Source: Marinifilum sp. D714 (GTDB lineage: Bacteria > Bacteroidota > Bacteroidia > Bacteroidales > Marinifilaceae). From it: 64,000 nt of DNA. Position 1 is the stretch's first letter. Every line of letters begins with the position of its first letter. The notes below the pieces were generated by a model. The model was not told where the DNA came from and made no database searches. It was given only the letters and a program-made list of their open reading frames with translations. The stretch lies in NCBI RefSeq assembly GCF_030851345.1, contig NZ_JALPNU010000011.1, positions 1 to 64,000 of the forward strand. The letters are read 5' to 3'. This document shows, one piece after another, positions 35,139-44,669 of the stretch. Made by a program: the position numbers and the translations under genes.

Positions 35139-37487
35139 TTAGTACAGTTCGTTTGTATTCTTCTTTTCAAACTCCAGCTTTGCTCCCTTTATCAGATCTT
35201 GAAAGGAGACTTCCGGTTTTTCCAATACTTTCCCATTCAGTTTTACTGATTTCACCAATAAGCTTTCAGGAGTGTTATTCTTCACTTTAATCTGAATGTA
35301 TTTGCCAGGATAATAATCTGAATTTAGCTTGATTTTAATTTCATCGAAGGCAGGACTCCCCAATTGCATGCCTGGATTTTCACCCGTCAGACCAGCCACA
35401 TCAAACAAGCCTATGGAAGCCATAACGTACCAGGCCCCCAGCTGTCCTTGATCCTCATCCTGTCCGTATCCATATCCATGGATGGGATCGGCTCCATAAA
35501 ACTCATTGCAAATGGTTCTTGTCCAGTATTGTGTTTTTTCAGGTTCCCCTGAGAAGTTGTATAACCAGGGAATGTACAAACTAGGTTGGTTCCCGTGATT
35601 GTAAATGGTTTTTACCCCTGCAAAGGCATTTATTTCTTTTCCCCCACCAAAACCGTTCTTACGGGATGTTAGAAAGATAGAATCAAGCCTTTCATTGAAT
35701 CTTTCTCTCCCAATCTTGCTTACAAGTTTCCGGGCCTCATGGGGAACATAGAAGCTGTATTGCCATGCATTTCCTTCCTGAAATCCCCGCCAGGGTTCCA
35801 AAGGGTCAAAATTGGAGATGAATTCCCCCTTTTCATCCTTTGGTCGAATGAAACCTGTAGAAGAGTCGAATATATTTTCCCAGCTACGAGACAGCTGCTT
35901 CAATTGATTTGCCTCCTTGCCTCTGTTTAGTTGGCTGGCAAAGTGAGAAACAGCATGAGCCGAGAAGGAGTATTCCAGTATATGAGATGCTGAAAATGCA
36001 CTCGCCTCGGGTATCTCACCCCAATCTTCCTGGTGGGGTATCAAGCCATTCTCCACAAAACTTTTCACATCCATTTTCCCAGCACCAAGAGGTCGGCCTT
36101 CCCATCCCAATTCATTGTTGAGAGCAGCCTGAAGAGCAAAATCGGTATCGTAATTTCTGATTCCACAATTGTATGCCGAAGCAATGATGAGTCCCACATA
36201 GTTGGTACCCACGCCAGAAACATACCTGCTATTGGCCAAGCCATCGCTAAACCAACCAGTATCCTTGTATACCTGCAAATGAGTTTGAACAAAATCGTTG
36301 TAATATTCCGGCCAGGCCAACGTCCACAGTTGAGTAAGGTTCCAAAATGCGCCCCAAACAGCATCGGTATTGTAGAAGCTAAATTGAGGAGTTCCATCAC
36401 TTTTCATTGGTAACTGTCCGATGGTACCGTCGTTTTTAGGATAGGCTCCATTCACATCATTTGCCAATCCCCTGCCCAGCAAGGCATGATACAGGCCGGT
36501 ATAGAATTTAGTCTTGTCAGTCTCGGAATCCCCTTTCACCTGTATTTTATTCAGTTCTGTATTCCAGATGCGATTCGCCTCCTTTTTCGCTTTAGCAAAA
36601 GGCATGCTTTCGGCTTTCATATTCTCATACGCATTTTGAACTGAGGTATAGGACAAGGCCACCTGCACCTCTATGCTTTCAGGCTTTTCCGGAGTAAATG
36701 AAAAGTACAATCCAGCTCCCTTTCCTGATATGCTATCCTGATTGGGAAAGATTGAATCGCCCTGAAATGTTCCATACTCTTTCATTGCTTTGTTTAGCCT
36801 GGCAACAAAGTGCATGCTAACCGTTGATCCTTTTTGGTATTTCTTCACGTATTCAGGGGCTGTTTCTACCCATCCTTCCACGGTATGGTCATCCACCCTT
36901 TTTACTTCTGCATTCACAACCGCTCCACTTTCGCCTTGTCGGTTTCCAATGTCGAACAACAAGTTTGCCTTTTTATGGGCTGGATAGGTATAGCGATGAA
37001 TGGCCACTCTTTTGGTCGAAGTTAGCTCCGCTTTGATGCCGTAATCTGCCAAATCAACCTTATAATACCCTGGCTTTGCTATTTCGGACTCTTTCAAAAA
37101 GCGAGATCGGTAACCCAAATCCGGTTGTTCCAGTTTTCCTGCTGTTGTAAGTAGTTTTCCATTGGTTGGCATCAATACAATTCCTCCCAACTGAAACTCA
37201 TGCACATTGGCAAAACCTTCAATGGATTCATGCCTGTCATCGTAGCCTACAGCTTCCCAGCCCCACTTATTTCCGTAATGACCATTGGTGCTAGGTGCTG
37301 GCTTAGCCATTCCAAAAGGAAGTGCCGCAGGAGTGTAAAAGAACCACCTGCTATGTGCCGTTCCAATATTTGGATTAACGTATTTTACCAGGTCTTCACC
37401 AGAAGAACAGGACGTAAACAGTACCGTCAGCACTAGTAAAACACGCTGCAGGTTTGTGCTAATGTTTGAACATATGGATTTGTGCAT
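35139..37487 (-). CDS. GH92 alpha-mannosidase lipoprotein
   Basis: A 782-residue exported lipoprotein (LLVLTVLFTSC, then SSGEDLVKYVNPNIGT). GH92 hallmarks are NIGTAHSRWFFYTPAALPFG, NVHEFQLGGIVLMPTNG, FQEGNAWQYSFYVPHE and GQDEDQGQLGAWYVMASIG. It has no extra N-terminal domain, unlike the other GH92 in the operon. Two paralogues in one operon suggest different linkages or acceptor positions (inference). I chose ATG 37487 rather than the TTG three codons upstream. A 13-bp sequence identical to part of the predicted GntR operator lies inside the first codons (37462-37474). Confidence 0.9.
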   Translation of the reverse strand: MHKSICSNISTNLQRVLLVLTVLFTSCSSGEDLVKYVNPNIGTAHSRWFFYTPAALPFGMAKPAPSTNGHYGNKWGWEAVGYDDRHESIEGFANVHEFQLGGIVLMPTNGKLLTTAGKLEQPDLGYRSRFLKESEIAKPGYYKVDLADYGIKAELTSTKRVAIHRYTYPAHKKANLLFDIGNRQGESGAVVNAEVKRVDDHTVEGWVETAPEYVKKYQKGSTVSMHFVARLNKAMKEYGTFQGDSIFPNQDSISGKGAGLYFSFTPEKPESIEVQVALSYTSVQNAYENMKAESMPFAKAKKEANRIWNTELNKIQVKGDSETDKTKFYTGLYHALLGRGLANDVNGAYPKNDGTIGQLPMKSDGTPQFSFYNTDAVWGAFWNLTQLWTLAWPEYYNDFVQTHLQVYKDTGWFSDGLANSRYVSGVGTNYVGLIIASAYNCGIRNYDTDFALQAALNNELGWEGRPLGAGKMDVKSFVENGLIPHQEDWGEIPEASAFSASHILEYSFSAHAVSHFASQLNRGKEANQLKQLSRSWENIFDSSTGFIRPKDEKGEFISNFDPLEPWRGFQEGNAWQYSFYVPHEARKLVSKIGRERFNERLDSIFLTSRKNGFGGGKEINAFAGVKTIYNHGNQPSLYIPWLYNFSGEPEKTQYWTRTICNEFYGADPIHGYGYGQDEDQGQLGAWYVMASIGLFDVAGLTGENPGMQLGSPAFDEIKIKLNSDYYPGKYIQIKVKNNTPESLLVKSVKLNGKVLEKPEVSFQDLIKGAKLEFEKKNTNELY
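37462..37474. promoter_or_regulatory. Second copy of the GntR operator core, inside the GH92 start
   Basis: ATGTTTGAACATA, identical to the 13 bp at 40379-40391. It is 13-25 nt into the coding region, with no promoter element visible just upstream, so a roadblock type of control would be needed. Confidence 0.45.
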
Positions 37488-37514
37488 TTTTCCCAAGGAT
37501 TTAAGTGATGTTGA

Positions 37515-38702
37515 TTATTTGCTAGGTGAGATTCTTCTCAAAAAGAGTATAAAGACCAGGAGTACAAGAATTAACCAGAGTCCTCCATTTAGGTGATATT
37601 CCATTGACAGACCAACCAAAAACGGGAAAAAGGCTCCTCCCGAAATGGCCATCATCATTAAGCCTGATATTTCATTTGCTCTTTGAGGATAGTTGCGAAC
37701 TGTAATGGAGTAAATCAAAGGAAAAATATTGGACACACCCAAGCTGATGATTCCAACAAAAATCCAGGCCAGAATTTCAGTTGAAGTGATAGATAATGCA
37801 ATAACAGAAAGGATTGCCAGGATACTTGAAATGCCTAAAACCTTTTTGGCATCCCACTTTATAAGGATGATTGCTCCGGCAAATGTCCCTATCATTTTAG
37901 CGAAAAAGTATACTGATTTTCCATATTTGGCAGCCTCTTCTCCTACTCCAATCTTCAGGTGTAAAAAGGTGCCAATATTGGAATTCAGCGCCACATCTAT
38001 GCCCACAACGGCAAAAATTCCCAATACCATTAGAGCAATGTATCGATTAGAAAGAAGCTTAAAGCAGGATGAGATGGACACTTTATCCTCACTTACTGGC
38101 TTTTCCTCTATTTTAGTCATGGATAACCACAGGTATGATAAAAGGGAAATCAAGCCAAATAGGTACAAGCCAAATCTCCAGGTGCCTTCTCCCTCATAGT
38201 TGAACAAACTTGCCAGAAATGGACCTATAACCGCAGCCACAAAAGGTCCTATCATTGACCCTAAGGATTTGATAAACTGTGAAAGGCTTAAATAGCTTGA
38301 GGCTTTCTCTTCTGCTACCACATCTACCAAAAGAGGATTGGCGGCTACCTGCATGATTGTATTTCCCACTCCCAATAAGGAGAATGCGACAAGGATGACA
38401 GGCAAATTGTTACCCAATACAGGAACAAATAATCCTATCACAGTAATCAGGATGGCAACATTTAACACTTTCTTCTTCCCCATTTTAGCTTGCCAGATCC
38501 CTGCAGGCACCGACAAAAGGAAGAACCAGATAAATGCCACAAAAGGTATTAATTGCAAGAGATATTCAGGCGTATTGGAATTCTGCTTCAATTCATCTAC
38601 TCCAGTTCCTACCAGATCAACAAAGCTGACCACGAAAAAGGAAAGAAGAACTGGAAGTATCGTATTGGTTTTAGATGTGTTCATAAGGGTCATTTTACTC
38701 AT
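37515..38702 (-). CDS. Sugar MFS transporter (FucP/GGP-like)
   Basis: A 395-residue inner-membrane protein with about 12 helices. It has the MFS loop pattern AGIWQAKMGKKKVLNV between helices 2 and 3, and GVGNTIMQVAANPLLVDVV, the segment seen in the fucose/glucose/galactose:H+ symporters of Bacteroidota; a charged central loop separates the halves. It probably imports mannose released by the GH92 enzymes. Its ATG overlaps the last A of the ROK gene stop (TAATG), so the two are translationally coupled. It stands where SusC/SusD would be in a classic locus, though it is an inner-membrane carrier. Confidence 0.87.
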   Translation of the reverse strand: MSKMTLMNTSKTNTILPVLLSFFVVSFVDLVGTGVDELKQNSNTPEYLLQLIPFVAFIWFFLLSVPAGIWQAKMGKKKVLNVAILITVIGLFVPVLGNNLPVILVAFSLLGVGNTIMQVAANPLLVDVVAEEKASSYLSLSQFIKSLGSMIGPFVAAVIGPFLASLFNYEGEGTWRFGLYLFGLISLLSYLWLSMTKIEEKPVSEDKVSISSCFKLLSNRYIALMVLGIFAVVGIDVALNSNIGTFLHLKIGVGEEAAKYGKSVYFFAKMIGTFAGAIILIKWDAKKVLGISSILAILSVIALSITSTEILAWIFVGIISLGVSNIFPLIYSITVRNYPQRANEISGLMMMAISGGAFFPFLVGLSMEYHLNGGLWLILVLLVFILFLRRISPSK

Positions 38703-39637
38703 TACATGTATTTTAATTGACTTTTCACAAGGCTCCAGAACTCTTCATTGAGCAATTGAGCTCCTCCCACAAATGCAGCAGATTCCTGTAATTCGGAATA
38801 GTTGATTTTAACGAGTAAGCCTTCCTTTTTGAATTGTTCATTCATGGTATCATTGAACAAATGGGAAGCTTTGGAAATATTCCCTCCAAACACAATGGCT
38901 TCAACCTGAAAGCTTTTGATCCAGGGGGCAAGGAACAAAGCCAGTTTTTCTCCAAAATCGTTGAATAATTCCAAAGCCATAGAGTTCTCTTTGGACAGGT
39001 CGGCAAGCTCTTTTACTCCCTTCAACTTTGTTCCGGTACGTTCAAAATATCTATTTACCAATCCTCTGGTAGAGAAATAGTCATCAGCAATACCATTTTC
39101 AAAAGGCAAATGCCAAATACAGCCATTTTCAGGCACTTTCTCATCTACAATGACCGGAATTCCATCAGATAAAAAAGCTGAACCCAGACCGGTTCCCAGA
39201 GTGATCGCCAATGTATGCTTACAGCCCTTTAGTTGGCCTAAAAAATACTCTCCTATAGCAAAGGCAGTAGCATCATTGATGAATCGAACAGGAATTTCAG
39301 GTAAATTCAACCTTTCCTTTAATTCTGATTCTACATTCACCTTATTCAGGCATTGAAATTTGGCATTTTCCCCTGTAAACAAGCCAATTCCTTTTTCGTA
39401 ATCAAAAGGCCCTGGCATTGCAATTCCAATTCCAACAAGAGATTCAGCACTTAGCTTACCAACACAAGTTTGAATGAGTGTAACGAACCCATCAATAACT
39501 TCAGTTTTGCTTCCCTGATTATTCAAGGAAATATGCGAAATGCTTTCAGTAATCAGGCGCTTCTCTGTCAAATCAAAGGCTGCACAACTCGCATGGCTAC
39601 CTCCGACATCTATTCCTATGGCAATCTGTTTTTTCAT
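38702..39637 (-). CDS. ROK-family sugar kinase lacking the zinc motif
   Basis: A 311-residue cytosolic kinase. It has the phosphate-binding start IGIDVGGSHASCAAFDL, the catalytic Asp in FINDATAFAIGEYFLG, and the second ATP motif TLGTGLGSAFLSDG. In place of the usual ROK CxCGxxGCxE zinc motif there is NGCIWHLPFENGIADDYFS, with a single Cys and His. The family phosphorylates hexoses; in this operon mannose to mannose-6-phosphate, the substrate of the isomerase, is most likely. It is 3 nt after gntR and one base overlapped with the transporter gene. Confidence 0.85.
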   Translation of the reverse strand: MKKQIAIGIDVGGSHASCAAFDLTEKRLITESISHISLNNQGSKTEVIDGFVTLIQTCVGKLSAESLVGIGIAMPGPFDYEKGIGLFTGENAKFQCLNKVNVESELKERLNLPEIPVRFINDATAFAIGEYFLGQLKGCKHTLAITLGTGLGSAFLSDGIPVIVDEKVPENGCIWHLPFENGIADDYFSTRGLVNRYFERTGTKLKGVKELADLSKENSMALELFNDFGEKLALFLAPWIKSFQVEAIVFGGNISKASHLFNDTMNEQFKKEGLLVKINYSELQESAAFVGGAQLLNEEFWSLVKSQLKYM

Positions 39638-39640
39638 ACT

Positions 39641-40369
39641 TTATCTGGTGATGGTAATGGAATAGGTGAATTTTTCGGCAATATAGAAGCCAATGTTGTA
39701 TTCCAATGGTCTATTACCAGGATCCGATACATAGCGCTCCCGAACCAAAATTGGATCTCCCTTTTTAATCTGCAGACGATCAGCAGTGATCTTTGATGCA
39801 AGTTTTGCTTTGATTTCCTCTTTAGATATTGATGGTACTACATGGTATTTATTTTCCAGAATACTATAAAGAGGCTTTGAAAAGTCTTCCTCCCCAGTCA
39901 TACCTATCCTAGGATGAAAGTAGCTTTCAAAAAACACAAAGGGACCATCGGTAAAACCTCTCAATCTTGACAAGCAGAGAACCTTATCAGACTCATTGAT
40001 GCCAAAAAAGCTGGCTATTTTAGCAGAAGCCTTCACCCATTTGGCCTCAATCAAGAAATTGACAAAATCAACTCCCTGGTCCGACATCTCCTGTGTAAAA
40101 CTTTGCCAATTGTCAAGATTCGTAGTAATCCCTTTTTCAGCAACCTTAGTCCCAATTCCTTTTTTACGAATCAACAGCCCTTCATACTCCAGTTTATTGG
40201 TTGCTTGTCGCAAAGTATTTCTGGAAATTCCTAAACGCTTCGCTAAATCAACTTCCTTTGGTAAGAACCCTCCATTCTTGTATTCGGGAAGCTCAATCAT
40301 CTTTCTTAATAATAGCTCCACCTGCGCATGAAGAGGCAATGGACTATTGTGGTCTATCTTTAATTCCAT
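39641..40369 (-). CDS. GntR-family regulator with UTRA domain
   Basis: A 242-residue repressor-type protein. The winged-helix N-terminus has PLPLHAQVELLLRKMI, the helix-turn-helix DLAKRLGISRNTLRQATNKL and the wing GLLIRKKGIGTKVA; the rest (80-240) is a UTRA/chorismate-lyase fold ligand domain ending PLEYNIGFYIAEKFTY. The effector is probably a mannose-derived sugar phosphate. It is first in the mannoside operon. I chose ATG 40369 (MELKIDHNS) because the upstream in-frame ATGs lie within or against the predicted promoter and operator. Autoregulation is expected. Confidence 0.87.
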   Translation of the reverse strand: MELKIDHNSPLPLHAQVELLLRKMIELPEYKNGGFLPKEVDLAKRLGISRNTLRQATNKLEYEGLLIRKKGIGTKVAEKGITTNLDNWQSFTQEMSDQGVDFVNFLIEAKWVKASAKIASFFGINESDKVLCLSRLRGFTDGPFVFFESYFHPRIGMTGEEDFSKPLYSILENKYHVVPSISKEEIKAKLASKITADRLQIKKGDPILVRERYVSDPGNRPLEYNIGFYIAEKFTYSITITR

Positions 40370-40377
40370 TTTGTACA

Positions 40378-40427
40378 TATGTTTGAACATACAAATCTAT
40401 TCAATATTTTTTGAATTCCTAAACAAA
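40378..40427 (-). promoter_or_regulatory. gntR operon promoter with overlapping operator
   Basis: Minus strand: TTTG (40424-40427), 24 nt, TAGATTTG (40392-40399), an exact -7 element. The near-palindrome TATGTT-TG-AACATA (40378-40391) directly follows and covers the predicted start near 40385. This is the layout of a self-repressed GntR promoter. The same core recurs at 37462. Confidence 0.65.
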
Positions 40428-40451
40428 TCTCTTGTTTCGTATTTAGAGCAC

Positions 40452-40480
40452 AAAAAAAGCCCACCCGAAGGTGAGCTTTA
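40452..40480 (-). terminator. Terminator of the atpBEFHAG operon
   Basis: Minus strand: AAAGC-t-CACC, loop TTCG, GGTG-g-GCTTT, followed by a run of T. It lies about 60 nt after the atpG stop. Confidence 0.8.
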
Positions 40481-40540
40481 CAGCAATTATAATTTGTTTA
40501 AATATGGTCTTTTTAAGCCAGTATCGCGACTTTATTCGCT

Positions 40541-41410
40541 TTACTGAGCAAGAGCATTCGCTCCTGAAACAATCTCCAAAATTTCGTTGGTAATTGCAGC
40601 CTGACGGGCCTTGTTGTAGGTCAGGTTCAAATCCTGAAGCAAATCAGATGCATTATCAGTTGCTTTGTGCATTGCCGTCATACGAGCACCATGCTCAGAA
40701 GCAAATGAATCCAACATTGCTTTAAAGAATTGAGTCTTTAATGATTTAGGAATCAAATCCTGAACAATTTCTTCTTTGTTTGGCTCAAAAATATAATCCG
40801 ACTGAACATTGTTCTCCTCCTCTTCGTGCTCAACAGGTAAGAATTGTTCGGTAGTTAAAATCTGCACACCAGCATTTTTAAACTGGTTGTACACCAATTC
40901 TACCTTATCGTATTTTCCTTCTACAAATTCTTCCATGATCGATTCTGCTAATACCGAAACATTTTCAAAGTTCAAATCATCGTACAAGCTATTGCGTTCC
41001 CCAATTACTTTATGAGTCTTCTTCAATATTTCATTAGCCTGCTTACCAATACAAAGCACATCAAGATTCCCTTTTTGGTTTTGCTCTGCATACACTCCAT
41101 CAGCAAGCACATTAACTTGCTTGATTACATTTGAATTAAAAGCACCACAAAGTCCCTTATTCGAAGTAATTGCGATCAATAATATTTTGTCGGCTTTTCG
41201 CTGCACACCATACAAATTATCATCAGGATTTAAACTTCCTGTAAGATTCGAAAGAATCTCATGTAATTTATCGGCATACGGACGAATTTGTACAATGGCA
41301 TCCTGCGCTTTTTTCAATTTAGCTGCAGAAACCATTTTCATCGCTGCAGTAACCTGTTTGGTTTTCTGAACCGACGAAATACGAGTACGAATTTCTTTTA
41401 AATTAGCCAT
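40541..41410 (-). CDS. atpG: ATP synthase F1 subunit gamma
   Basis: A 289-residue central-stalk subunit. The N-terminal helix starts MANLKEIRTRISSVQKTKQV and continues AMKMVSAAKLKKAQ; the C-terminal helix is GARMTAMHKATDNASDLL then LNLTYNKARQAAITNEILEI, the two halves of the rotating coiled coil. GLCGAFNSNV is the conserved Rossmann-like core. I chose ATG 41410 over a TTG three codons upstream. It is the last gene of the operon; a 79-nt gap with a hairpin separates it from atpA. Confidence 0.95.
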   Translation of the reverse strand: MANLKEIRTRISSVQKTKQVTAAMKMVSAAKLKKAQDAIVQIRPYADKLHEILSNLTGSLNPDDNLYGVQRKADKILLIAITSNKGLCGAFNSNVIKQVNVLADGVYAEQNQKGNLDVLCIGKQANEILKKTHKVIGERNSLYDDLNFENVSVLAESIMEEFVEGKYDKVELVYNQFKNAGVQILTTEQFLPVEHEEEENNVQSDYIFEPNKEEIVQDLIPKSLKTQFFKAMLDSFASEHGARMTAMHKATDNASDLLQDLNLTYNKARQAAITNEILEIVSGANALAQ

Positions 41411-41437
41411 TTGATTCAATTAGTAATTAGTAATTAA

Positions 41438-41471
41438 CAATTAGTAATAAAACAATATTCATTACTAATTG
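41438..41471 (-). repeat. Intercistronic hairpin between atpA and atpG
   Basis: CAATTAGTAAT and ATTACTAATTG (11 bp perfect) around a 12-nt loop, within AT-rich repetitive text. No T-run that would end transcription. Possible mRNA processing or stability element. Confidence 0.55.
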
Positions 41472-41489
41472 ATAATTGTTAACTGATAA

Positions 41490-43091
41490 TTATTTATACT
41501 TTGCAGCTACTTCTTCAGCTACTTTGCGCATAGTATCCTGAGCTTCCTTGGTATATTTTCCTGTACCAAGTTCAGTCAATACATCTTTATGCTTTAATTC
41601 CATAAACTGAATGAAATCATGCTCAAATTCTTTCACTTTGTCAGTTGGAACATTTCTCAATAAACCTTGAGTACCACAGTACAGAATCGCAACTTGCTTA
41701 TCCACTGTAACAGGAGAATATTGTCCCTGTTTCAAGATCTCAACGTTTTTGGCTCCCTTATCTAGTACCGATAAAGTTGCAGCATCCATATCAGAACCAA
41801 ACTTCGCAAATGCTTCTAGTTCACGATACTGTGCCTGGTCAAGCTTCAATGTACCAGCAACTTTCTTCATCGATTTAATTTGAGCATTACCTCCCACACG
41901 AGATACCGAGATACCTACGTTAATCGCAGGACGAATACCAGCGTTGAATAAATCTGATTCCAGGAAGATCTGACCATCAGTAATCGAAATTACGTTGGTT
42001 GGGATATATGCAGATACGTCACCCGCCTGAGTTTCAATAATTGGAAGTGCAGTTAATGAACCACCACCTTTAATAATTGATTCTCCATTTTCATCCTTGG
42101 CATTCTTCAAGCTCTCAGGAAGATCGTTCATCTGACGTGCAATTTCATCAGAGTTAATTACCTTAGCGGCACGCTCCAATAATCTTGAGTGAAGATAGAA
42201 TACGTCTCCTGGATAAGCCTCACGTCCCGGTGGACGACGAAGCAATAGTGATACCTCACGATATGACACTGCCTGCTTCGATAAATCATCGTAAATGATC
42301 AATGCAGGACGACCAGTATCACGGAAGAACTCACCAATTGATGCACCCGCAAATGGTGCGTAGAATTGCAATGCAGCCGGATCTGATGCGGTTGCAGATA
42401 CAATTGTTGTATAAGCCATAGCTCCGTTTTCTTCCAGAGTTCTAGCAATATTCGCAACGGTTGAACCCTTTTGTCCTACTGCCACATAAATACAGTAAAC
42501 AGGCTCACCTTTGTCGTAAAATTCTTTCTGATTGATAATGGTATCAATTGCAATTGCAGTTTTACCTGTCTGACGGTCGCCAATGATTAACTCACGTTGT
42601 CCACGACCGATAGGAATCATCGCATCAATTGCCTTAATACCGGTTTGTAATGGTTCGTTTACAGGCTGACGATAGATTACCCCTGGAGCTTTACGTTCCA
42701 ATGGCATTTCGTAAGTTGTTCCTGTAATTTCGCCTTTGCCATCAATCGGTTCACCAATGGTATTGATAACACGTCCCAACATGCCTTCACCAACATTGAT
42801 TGAGGCAATACGCTTGGTACGTTTTACCACGTCACCTTCTTTAATACCTTGTGTTTCACCCAAAAGCACTGCGCCGACATTGTCTTCCTCCAAGTTCAAA
42901 ACAATACCCAATACGCCATTTTGGAATTCGATCAACTCGTTTGATTCTACATTCGATAACCCGTAAATGCGAGCGATACCATCACCTACTTGCAATACGG
43001 TTCCGACTTCTTCCAGTTCTGCTTCGGTTTTTAAACCTTCTAATTGCTGCTTTAGAATTTCCGAAACTTCTGCAGGTTTAATACTAGCCAT
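41490..43091 (-). CDS. atpA: ATP synthase F1 subunit alpha
   Basis: A 533-residue nucleotide-binding subunit. The Walker A motif [15 protein letters not shown], the Walker B region [13 protein letters not shown] with [20 protein letters not shown], and the Arg finger in [14 protein letters not shown] are present. It pairs with atpD from the other atp operon in the alpha3-beta3 head. It follows atpH with a 48-nt gap. Confidence 0.97.
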   Translation of the reverse strand: MASIKPAEVSEILKQQLEGLKTEAELEEVGTVLQVGDGIARIYGLSNVESNELIEFQNGVLGIVLNLEEDNVGAVLLGETQGIKEGDVVKRTKRIASINVGEGMLGRVINTIGEPIDGKGEITGTTYEMPLERKAPGVIYRQPVNEPLQTGIKAIDAMIPIGRGQRELIIGDRQTGKTAIAIDTIINQKEFYDKGEPVYCIYVAVGQKGSTVANIARTLEENGAMAYTTIVSATASDPAALQFYAPFAGASIGEFFRDTGRPALIIYDDLSKQAVSYREVSLLLRRPPGREAYPGDVFYLHSRLLERAAKVINSDEIARQMNDLPESLKNAKDENGESIIKGGGSLTALPIIETQAGDVSAYIPTNVISITDGQIFLESDLFNAGIRPAINVGISVSRVGGNAQIKSMKKVAGTLKLDQAQYRELEAFAKFGSDMDAATLSVLDKGAKNVEILKQGQYSPVTVDKQVAILYCGTQGLLRNVPTDKVKEFEHDFIQFMELKHKDVLTELGTGKYTKEAQDTMRKVAEEVAAKYK

Positions 43092-43139
43092 ATTTAATTC
43101 TTATTAGACTGATTTATATTCTTAATAAGCTATTAGCTT

Positions 43140-43688
43140 TTAGCTAATTCTGTTCGTTAGTAATTCTCGTTTGATTTGATTCAATTGATTGGCAACAGAA
43201 GCATCCAATTGCTGATCTTCAACACGAATTACAAAACCACCAATGATATCCTCATCGATCACTTCTGTTAATTCAATTTTAGAGTGGAATGATTTTTCAA
43301 GTAGATCAGATATTTTCTGCTTGCTTGCGTCTTCAACTTTACTTGCCGAGGTCAATATGGCAGAAAGAATTCCCATATCTTTTCTACAAAGAGCCAAGAA
43401 GTTTCTGGAAATATCTTTGATATAGATTTCTCTTCTGTTTTGCAAAACCAAATCAAGGAAATTCAACACCATTTCATCAATTTTACCAGAAAATATCTGC
43501 TTCACTGCCTCTCTTTTCTGAAGAGTTTTCACCACCGGACTTTCAATCATCAACCAAAAATCAGAACTTTCTTTAATCAGATCATCAACAACTTTAATAT
43601 CTGATATAAAAGTTTCGATCATATTCTTCTCTTTTCCTAATTCGAAAAGAGCTTTGGCATATCTAACCGAGATTTTACTTTCGTTCAT
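43140..43688 (-). CDS. atpH: ATP synthase F1 subunit delta
   Basis: A 182-residue peripheral-stalk subunit (OSCP type). The N-terminal helical bundle begins ISVRYAKALFELG, and the C-terminal part has DEDIIGGFVIRVEDQQLDAS then SVANQLNQIKREL, all typical. It links subunit b to the head. The 67-nt gap to atpF holds a compact palindrome. Confidence 0.95.
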   Translation of the reverse strand: MNESKISVRYAKALFELGKEKNMIETFISDIKVVDDLIKESSDFWLMIESPVVKTLQKREAVKQIFSGKIDEMVLNFLDLVLQNRREIYIKDISRNFLALCRKDMGILSAILTSASKVEDASKQKISDLLEKSFHSKIELTEVIDEDIIGGFVIRVEDQQLDASVANQLNQIKRELLTNRIS

Positions 43689-43736
43689 GTTTTTTTTATT
43701 AGATAAGAGATGAGAGAATTACTATCTCATTAACTC

Positions 43737-43753
43737 TCCCGATACTATCGGGA
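43737..43753 (-). repeat. Intercistronic palindrome between atpF and atpH
   Basis: TCCCGATA, one base, TATCGGGA: 8-bp arms around a single C. Located just after the atpF stop. Similar CCCGATA-type palindromes are common between genes in Bacteroidota. Confidence 0.55.
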
Positions 43754-43755
43754 TA

Positions 43756-44250
43756 CTAATTAAGCTTTACTTCGTCCATTAACTTTTTGAAGTATTCTTT
43801 TTGTTGCTGATCATCTGCAAATTGCTGACGAAGAATTTTCTCTGCAATCTCAACAGAAAGATTAGCCACCTGAGCTTTAATTTCGTTTAATGCAGCAGAT
43901 TTTTCACTCTCAATGTTCGCTCTCGCTGATTCAACCAGCTTATCCGCTTCCTGAGTAGCTTTTTGCTTTGCTTCATTCACTATCTTAGAACTCATTTCTT
44001 TTGCCTCTTTAAGCATTGCTTCACGCTCTTTTCTAGCCTCCTGAAGAATTCTTTCATTGTCGGCTTGCAATTCAGCCATTTCCTCTTTGGCACGATCAGC
44101 AGAACGTAATGCGTCTTCAATCGACTCTTCACGCTCTTTTAAGGCATTCAATATCGGTTTCCAGGCAAACTTTTTAAGGATAAAAAGTACGATGGCAAAA
44201 GCCAAAAACATCCATATAAAAGTTCCTAATTCAGGTGTTACCAAGCCCAT
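43756..44250 (-). CDS. atpF: ATP synthase Fo subunit b
   Basis: A 164-residue stator subunit. One N-terminal membrane helix (TFIWMFLAFAIVLFILKKFA, residues about 8-27) is followed by a long charged coiled coil (EERE, ADRAKEEMAELQADNERI, and EARKEREAMLKEAKEM), and the C-terminus AEKILRQQFADDQQ binds delta. It follows atpE with a 99-nt gap that holds a 12-bp hairpin. Confidence 0.95.
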   Translation of the reverse strand: MGLVTPELGTFIWMFLAFAIVLFILKKFAWKPILNALKEREESIEDALRSADRAKEEMAELQADNERILQEARKEREAMLKEAKEMSSKIVNEAKQKATQEADKLVESARANIESEKSAALNEIKAQVANLSVEIAEKILRQQFADDQQQKEYFKKLMDEVKLN

Positions 44251-44299
44251 ATTATTCTATTTTTTTCACCTTCCGGTGGATTTTAATAATCAATTGTAA

Positions 44300-44340
44300 C
44301 CACAATTTGCCTCAGGCAATCCCTTTTTGGCAAATTGTGG
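44300..44340 (-). repeat. Strong hairpin downstream of atpE
   Basis: CCACAATTTGCC (44300-44311) and GGCAAATTGTGG (44329-44340), 12 bp perfect, 17-nt loop, starting 9 nt after the atpE stop on the minus strand. No T-run. It could protect the atpE end of a processed mRNA and raise c-subunit output. Confidence 0.6.
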
Positions 44341-44349
44341 ATAATGCTA

Positions 44350-44619
<270 letters not shown>

Positions 44620-44669
44620 TTAATGATTAAAAAACTATAAATAGCTCCATTTAAGGAGTTGAAAAATTC

